Assembly: GCF_000014565.1 (NCBI RefSeq)
Contig: NC_008268.1
Coordinates: 4,964,501-5,028,500, forward strand
Reading direction: 5' to 3'
DNA from: Rhodococcus jostii RHA1
GTDB taxonomy: Bacteria > Actinomycetota > Actinomycetes > Mycobacteriales > Mycobacteriaceae
DNA: 64,000 bases
Shown: positions 61,157 through 64,000 of the stretch, in pieces
Layout: the number at the start of each line of letters is the position of its first letter
Numbering within the stretch: the first letter of the stretch is position 1
The notes under the pieces: generated by a model
What the model saw: only the letters and a program-made list of their open reading frames with translations
Told to the model about the DNA's origin: nothing
Databases searched by the model: none
Position numbers and translations under genes: made by a program

Positions 61157-61169
61157 TGAACTAAATTCA
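61157..61169 (+). promoter_or_regulatory. TGAA-N5-TTCA operator 6
   Basis: TGAACTAAATTCA has both half-sites intact and lies 16 nt before the EthD-like gene, so the last four-gene part of the cluster has its own promoter. Confidence 0.65.
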
Positions 61170-61185
61170 GGTCAGTTATGGAGTG

Positions 61186-61524
61186 ATGATGTACAACTTG
61201 ATCGTCTTGGCCGCTCGTCCGCACGACTGGAGCCATGAGCAGTTCATCGAGTGGTGGCGCGGTGAACATGCCGACGTGACCTACCCGCTGCCGGGCCTGC
61301 GGCGCTGGCAGCACACCGAGGTGCTCGACGCCATGGACGACCGGTCCCGGGAATGGGACGGCGTCTCGATTCTGAGCTTCGACTCCCGCGAGGACCTCGA
61401 TGCCGCACTCGCCAGCCCGGAATGGCAAGCCGCAGTAGACAACGTCGGCCAGATGCGTGGAAAGCGCATCCTCGTCATGGGGGAGGAGAAAACGATGGTC
61501 GAAGTGGACAACGGTGAATCATGA
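61186..61524 (+). CDS. EthD-like ferredoxin-fold protein
   Basis: A 112-residue alpha+beta dimeric-barrel protein: YNLIVLAARPHDWSHEQFIEWWRGEHADV is typical of EthD and related proteins, with a His that may act in catalysis. Members assist cytochrome P450 systems or catalyse small ring and decarboxylation steps. GGAG lies just upstream of the ATGATG pair; ATG 61189 is equally possible. Its stop overlaps the MBL gene (ATGA). Confidence 0.82.
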   Translation: MMYNLIVLAARPHDWSHEQFIEWWRGEHADVTYPLPGLRRWQHTEVLDAMDDRSREWDGVSILSFDSREDLDAALASPEWQAAVDNVGQMRGKRILVMGEEKTMVEVDNGES

Positions 61525-62537
61525 GGGCGCACTGGATGGAACCGGGCTGCTACGAGGTGGCGCCCGGTGTGCATCGAGTGCCCCTCCAGATGCCGGGCGA
61601 CGGCCTGGGAGCAGTGAACGTCTATGCCCTCGAGACCGAGGACGGGCTTGCCCTCATCGACGGCGGCTGGCGAGTCGGCACGACCTTCGACGAGATGGAG
61701 CGCGCACTGCTCCACATCGGTCACAGTACCGAGCAGATTCACGACATCTATGTCACCCACGTGCACCGCGATCACTACACGTTCGCGATCGAACTCCGCC
61801 GCCGTCACGGCTCCCGCGTCCACCTCGGCGTGGCCGAGGCTGACGGATTGGCGGCCGTCAGTGCACTCGGCAGTAACGTGCCGACGGACTCGCTGCACGA
61901 ACTCCGCCGCGCCGGTGCCCCTCTCCTGGCAGACACGGTCGAGGTCATGACCGCCGCGGAACCGTTCCACCCCTCGGACTGGGAACAGCCCGACCACTGG
62001 CTCACCGCAGGTCCGCTTCGGATCGGACGGCGCACACTCGACGTGGTGCACACGCCCGGCCACACGAAGGGGCACATGGTTTTCCACGACGACGAGCAGG
62101 GGGTGCTCTTCAGTGGCGACCACGTCCTGCCCACGATCACGCCGTCGATCGGCTTCGAACTCGGCGACTGGGATCTGCCGTTGGGGCGCTACCTCGAGTC
62201 GCTGACCCGACTGCTCGAACGCCCCGACTCGCGACTGCTTCCGGCGCACGGAGATCCGGCACCGAGTGTGCACCTGCGCGTCGAAGAACTTCTCGCGCAT
62301 CATGACCGGCGCTTCATGACCATGCACGACGCGCTGGTCTCGCTCGGGCCGGCGACCGCGATTGCCGTCGCGGACGCGGTTACGTGGACGCGTCGCGAGA
62401 GGCCGTTCTCCACCCTCGACCCGTTCAATCAAATGATCGCGACCTGTGAGACCCTCGCCCACCTCGACACGTTGGTCGATCGCGGCCGGCTCACAGTCCG
62501 AAGACGAGGCGACAGCGACGTGTTCTCCGTCGTCTGA
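61521..62537 (+). CDS. Metallo-beta-lactamase-fold hydrolase
   Basis: A 338-residue hydrolase with the metal motif THVHRDHYTFAIEL (HxHxDH), then HTPGHTKGHMVFHDD, GDHVLPTI and a late His in LLPAHGDPAPS. A C-terminal helical region (about 250-338) resembles the winged-helix tail of MBL thioesterases. It could release a CoA thioester or hydrolyse a lactone. It overlaps the EthD-like gene by 4 nt and ends 16 nt before the reductase. Confidence 0.88.
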   Translation: MRAHWMEPGCYEVAPGVHRVPLQMPGDGLGAVNVYALETEDGLALIDGGWRVGTTFDEMERALLHIGHSTEQIHDIYVTHVHRDHYTFAIELRRRHGSRVHLGVAEADGLAAVSALGSNVPTDSLHELRRAGAPLLADTVEVMTAAEPFHPSDWEQPDHWLTAGPLRIGRRTLDVVHTPGHTKGHMVFHDDEQGVLFSGDHVLPTITPSIGFELGDWDLPLGRYLESLTRLLERPDSRLLPAHGDPAPSVHLRVEELLAHHDRRFMTMHDALVSLGPATAIAVADAVTWTRRERPFSTLDPFNQMIATCETLAHLDTLVDRGRLTVRRRGDSDVFSVV

Positions 62538-62553
62538 CTGCGGAAGGATTCCC

Positions 62554-63585
62554 ATGCAGAGTCATGAGCTGAAACTGGCGCGCCATCCCCGGGGGAAGGT
62601 CCGGCCGTCGGACTTCCACCTCGACGTGGTGACGGTTCCCGGAGAACTCGCGCCCGGCGACATTCTCGTGCGCAACTCGTGGTCGTCGATCGACCCGTCT
62701 GTCAGGATGCGTCTCGGCCCCACCGGCCCCGCGGGCTACCTCCCACCGTTCCGCATCGGGGAGACGCTGAGCGGGTTGGCCGTCGGCGAGGTACTCGAGT
62801 CCCGTGACCCCGGCTTCGAGAAGGGCGACACGGTTCTGCACATCAAGGGTTTTCGCGAGTTCGCGGTGGTCCGGCAGGGGAGCGAAACCTTGGCCGGGGC
62901 CGGTGGCGTGACACGTCTCGACACGAGCGTGCACCCGCCGCAATCCTATCTCGGAGCGCTGGGCAGTTCCGGGCTCACGGCGTACGTGGGATTGCAGTGC
63001 ATCGGTGGACTCACGAGCGGAGACGTCGTGTGGATCTCCTCGGCCGCGGGTGCGGTCGGCAGCCTCGCCGCGCAGATCGCGAAGCTCCGAGGTCACTACG
63101 TGGTCGGCAGCACCGGTTCCGGCGAGAAGGTCACGTTCCTGCTGGACGAGGTGAAACTCGATGCCGCATTCGACTACCACAGCCCGGACCTGGCCGGAGC
63201 GCTCGCAAACGCGGCACCAGACGGCATCGACCTGTATTTCGACAACGTGGGTGGAACGCATCTCGAGGCCGCCCTGTATCACCTTCGGCCAGGCGGCCGG
63301 GTGGCCATGGCGGGAGCCGTCGCCTCCTATGACGCGGACACGGCGGCACCGAGTCCGGGCAATCTTTTTCAGATCGTGGCGAAGAACCTGACGGTGCGGG
63401 GTTTCCGGGCCGGAGCGTACGACCATCTGCTCGGCGACATGCGGGACGAGGTCGGGAGCTACCTCCGTGACGGTCGCCTCGTTGTCGAGGAGACCGTGTT
63501 CGACGGCCTCGGGTCGGCGCCGGACGCCATCGTCGCGATGCTGCACGGCCGCACCGTGGGAAAGACGCTGTGCCGCTTACGCTGA
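62554..63585 (+). CDS. NADP-dependent MDR oxidoreductase (PTGR/CurA type)
   Basis: A 343-residue zinc-free medium-chain reductase. Seen are NSWSSIDPSVRMRL, GSSGLTAYVGLQCIGGLTSGD, the NADP motif SAAGAVGSLAAQIAKLRG and YFDNVGGTHLEAALYHLRPGGRVAMAG. Such enzymes reduce C=C bonds of alpha,beta-unsaturated ketones or acyl compounds. ATG 62554 follows GGAAGG and is preferred to the longer frame that overlaps the MBL gene. A strong hairpin 21 nt after the stop ends the operon. Confidence 0.9.
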   Translation: MQSHELKLARHPRGKVRPSDFHLDVVTVPGELAPGDILVRNSWSSIDPSVRMRLGPTGPAGYLPPFRIGETLSGLAVGEVLESRDPGFEKGDTVLHIKGFREFAVVRQGSETLAGAGGVTRLDTSVHPPQSYLGALGSSGLTAYVGLQCIGGLTSGDVVWISSAAGAVGSLAAQIAKLRGHYVVGSTGSGEKVTFLLDEVKLDAAFDYHSPDLAGALANAAPDGIDLYFDNVGGTHLEAALYHLRPGGRVAMAGAVASYDADTAAPSPGNLFQIVAKNLTVRGFRAGAYDHLLGDMRDEVGSYLRDGRLVVEETVFDGLGSAPDAIVAMLHGRTVGKTLCRLR

Positions 63586-63606
63586 TGCTCCAGCGGCTAC
63601 ACCGAA

Positions 63607-63641
63607 GAATATGGCCCCCGCATCACGCGGGGGCCATATTC
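63607..63641. terminator. Strong bidirectional hairpin
   Basis: A perfect 15-bp stem (63607-63621 with 63627-63641, arm GAATATGGCCCCCGC) has the 5-nt loop ATCAC. It lies between two convergent genes and probably ends both transcripts. Confidence 0.88.
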
Positions 63642-63652
63642 GTCTGTCTCGC

Positions 63653-64000
63653 TCAGGCCGCAGTCCACCCGCCGTCGGCGTAGATCTCCGAGCCGGTGAC
63701 GAAGGTGGAGTCGTCGCCCGCCAGGAAGGCAACGACGGCCGCGATCTCCTCACCCCGCCCGAGGCGACCCATCGGGGTGCCGGCCAGCATCTCGCGGTGA
63801 CGCTCGCTGCCCTCCCAGCGCTCGAGCAGTGGGGGCGTACCGATGAATCCCGGATGCAGAGAGTTGACGCGCACTCCCGCTTTCGCCCAATGCAGGGCGG
63901 CGTTCTTGGTCATCGTGCGGACTGCGCCTTTGGCGGCTGCATAGGCAACGCTGTTGCCCAGACCGCCCACCGTTCCCAGTATCGAGCACATGTTCACGAT
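63653..64000 (-). CDS. Short-chain dehydrogenase/reductase 3 (5' partial)
   Basis: The C-terminal ~115 residues of a classical SDR, cut by the right edge of the window. Seen are CSILGTVGGLG with the active-site YAAAK, NSLHPGFIGTPPLLERW, and VTGSEIYADGGWTAA at the end. The frame stays open to the edge, so the Rossmann half lies beyond. It is convergent with the catabolic cluster; whether it belongs to it is unknown. Confidence 0.88.
   Translation of the reverse strand: MVNMCSILGTVGGLGNSVAYAAAKGAVRTMTKNAALHWAKAGVRVNSLHPGFIGTPPLLERWEGSERHREMLAGTPMGRLGRGEEIAAVVAFLAGDDSTFVTGSEIYADGGWTAA

Noticed and set aside
1..64000. Insertion sequences, prophage genes, integrase or attachment sites
   Set aside because: No transposase, integrase or phage protein motif was seen. 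The tRNA-Thr has no second 3'-end copy that I could find by eye.

Overview
The window is high-GC actinobacterial DNA. Mycolata-type content (IdeR-like iron boxes, MbtH, a PhoP-like two-component pair, ThrE, F420-type oxidoreductase, ECF and SigF-type sigma factors, abundant acyl-CoA dehydrogenases) fits Rhodococcus, probably a large-genome environmental species of the R. jostii/R. opacus type. The genus call is inference from gene content.

Region 1 (1-24.9 kb) is a hydroxamate siderophore locus. It holds a two-gene ABC transporter, a formyltransferase (opposite strand), an alpha/beta hydrolase, a diguanylate cyclase, a 16.8-kb tetramodular NRPS gene, an ornithine N5-monooxygenase and MbtH. 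Three IdeR-like iron boxes lie before the formyltransferase, the NRPS and the monooxygenase. The NRPS reads C-A-T-E, C-A-T-E, C-A-T, C-A-T, C. Its specificity codes suggest formyl-hydroxyornithine, a Ser-like residue, hydroxyornithine and a second modified ornithine, so a foroxymithine/erythrochelin/rhequichelin-type product is likely.

Region 2 (25-33 kb) holds a ThrE exporter, an NTF2-like protein, tRNA-Thr(TGT), an orphan sigma region-4 protein, a TetR/secreted-lipase pair, a GH15 gene broken by several frameshifts, and an ECF sigma factor divergent from an NAD(P)-epimerase.

Region 3 (33-38.8 kb) holds a SigF-type sigma factor, several very small genes, two HspR-like MerR paralogues, a ferritin-like protein and a broken epoxide hydrolase. 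Three copies of a bipartite element, AAATCTATAT-N8-GCAGAT, all point toward downstream genes here, suggesting a small private regulon.

Region 4 (38.8-48.3 kb) holds a lipoprotein, an LLM oxidoreductase, a protein with 10-residue tandem repeats, an SMR guanidinium exporter behind a guanidine-III riboswitch, a duplicated pair of ~35-residue hydrophobic peptides, a PhoPR-like system, a HIT protein, and an envelope glycosyltransferase pair. A 40-nt palindrome family occurs twice here and once inside the NRPS coding sequence.

Region 5 (48.3-63.6 kb) is a catabolic cluster for an unknown acyl substrate: CoA ligase, three acyl-CoA dehydrogenases, enoyl-CoA hydratase, thiolase/DUF35 pair, APH-type kinase, two SDRs, a zinc alcohol dehydrogenase, EthD-like and MBL proteins, an MDR reductase and a TetR regulator. 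Six TGAA-N5-TTCA-like operators mark its promoters. The kinase next to acyl-CoA dehydrogenases suggests 4-hydroxyacyl-CoA chemistry as in levulinate catabolism and ACAD10/11. The window ends in a partial SDR gene.
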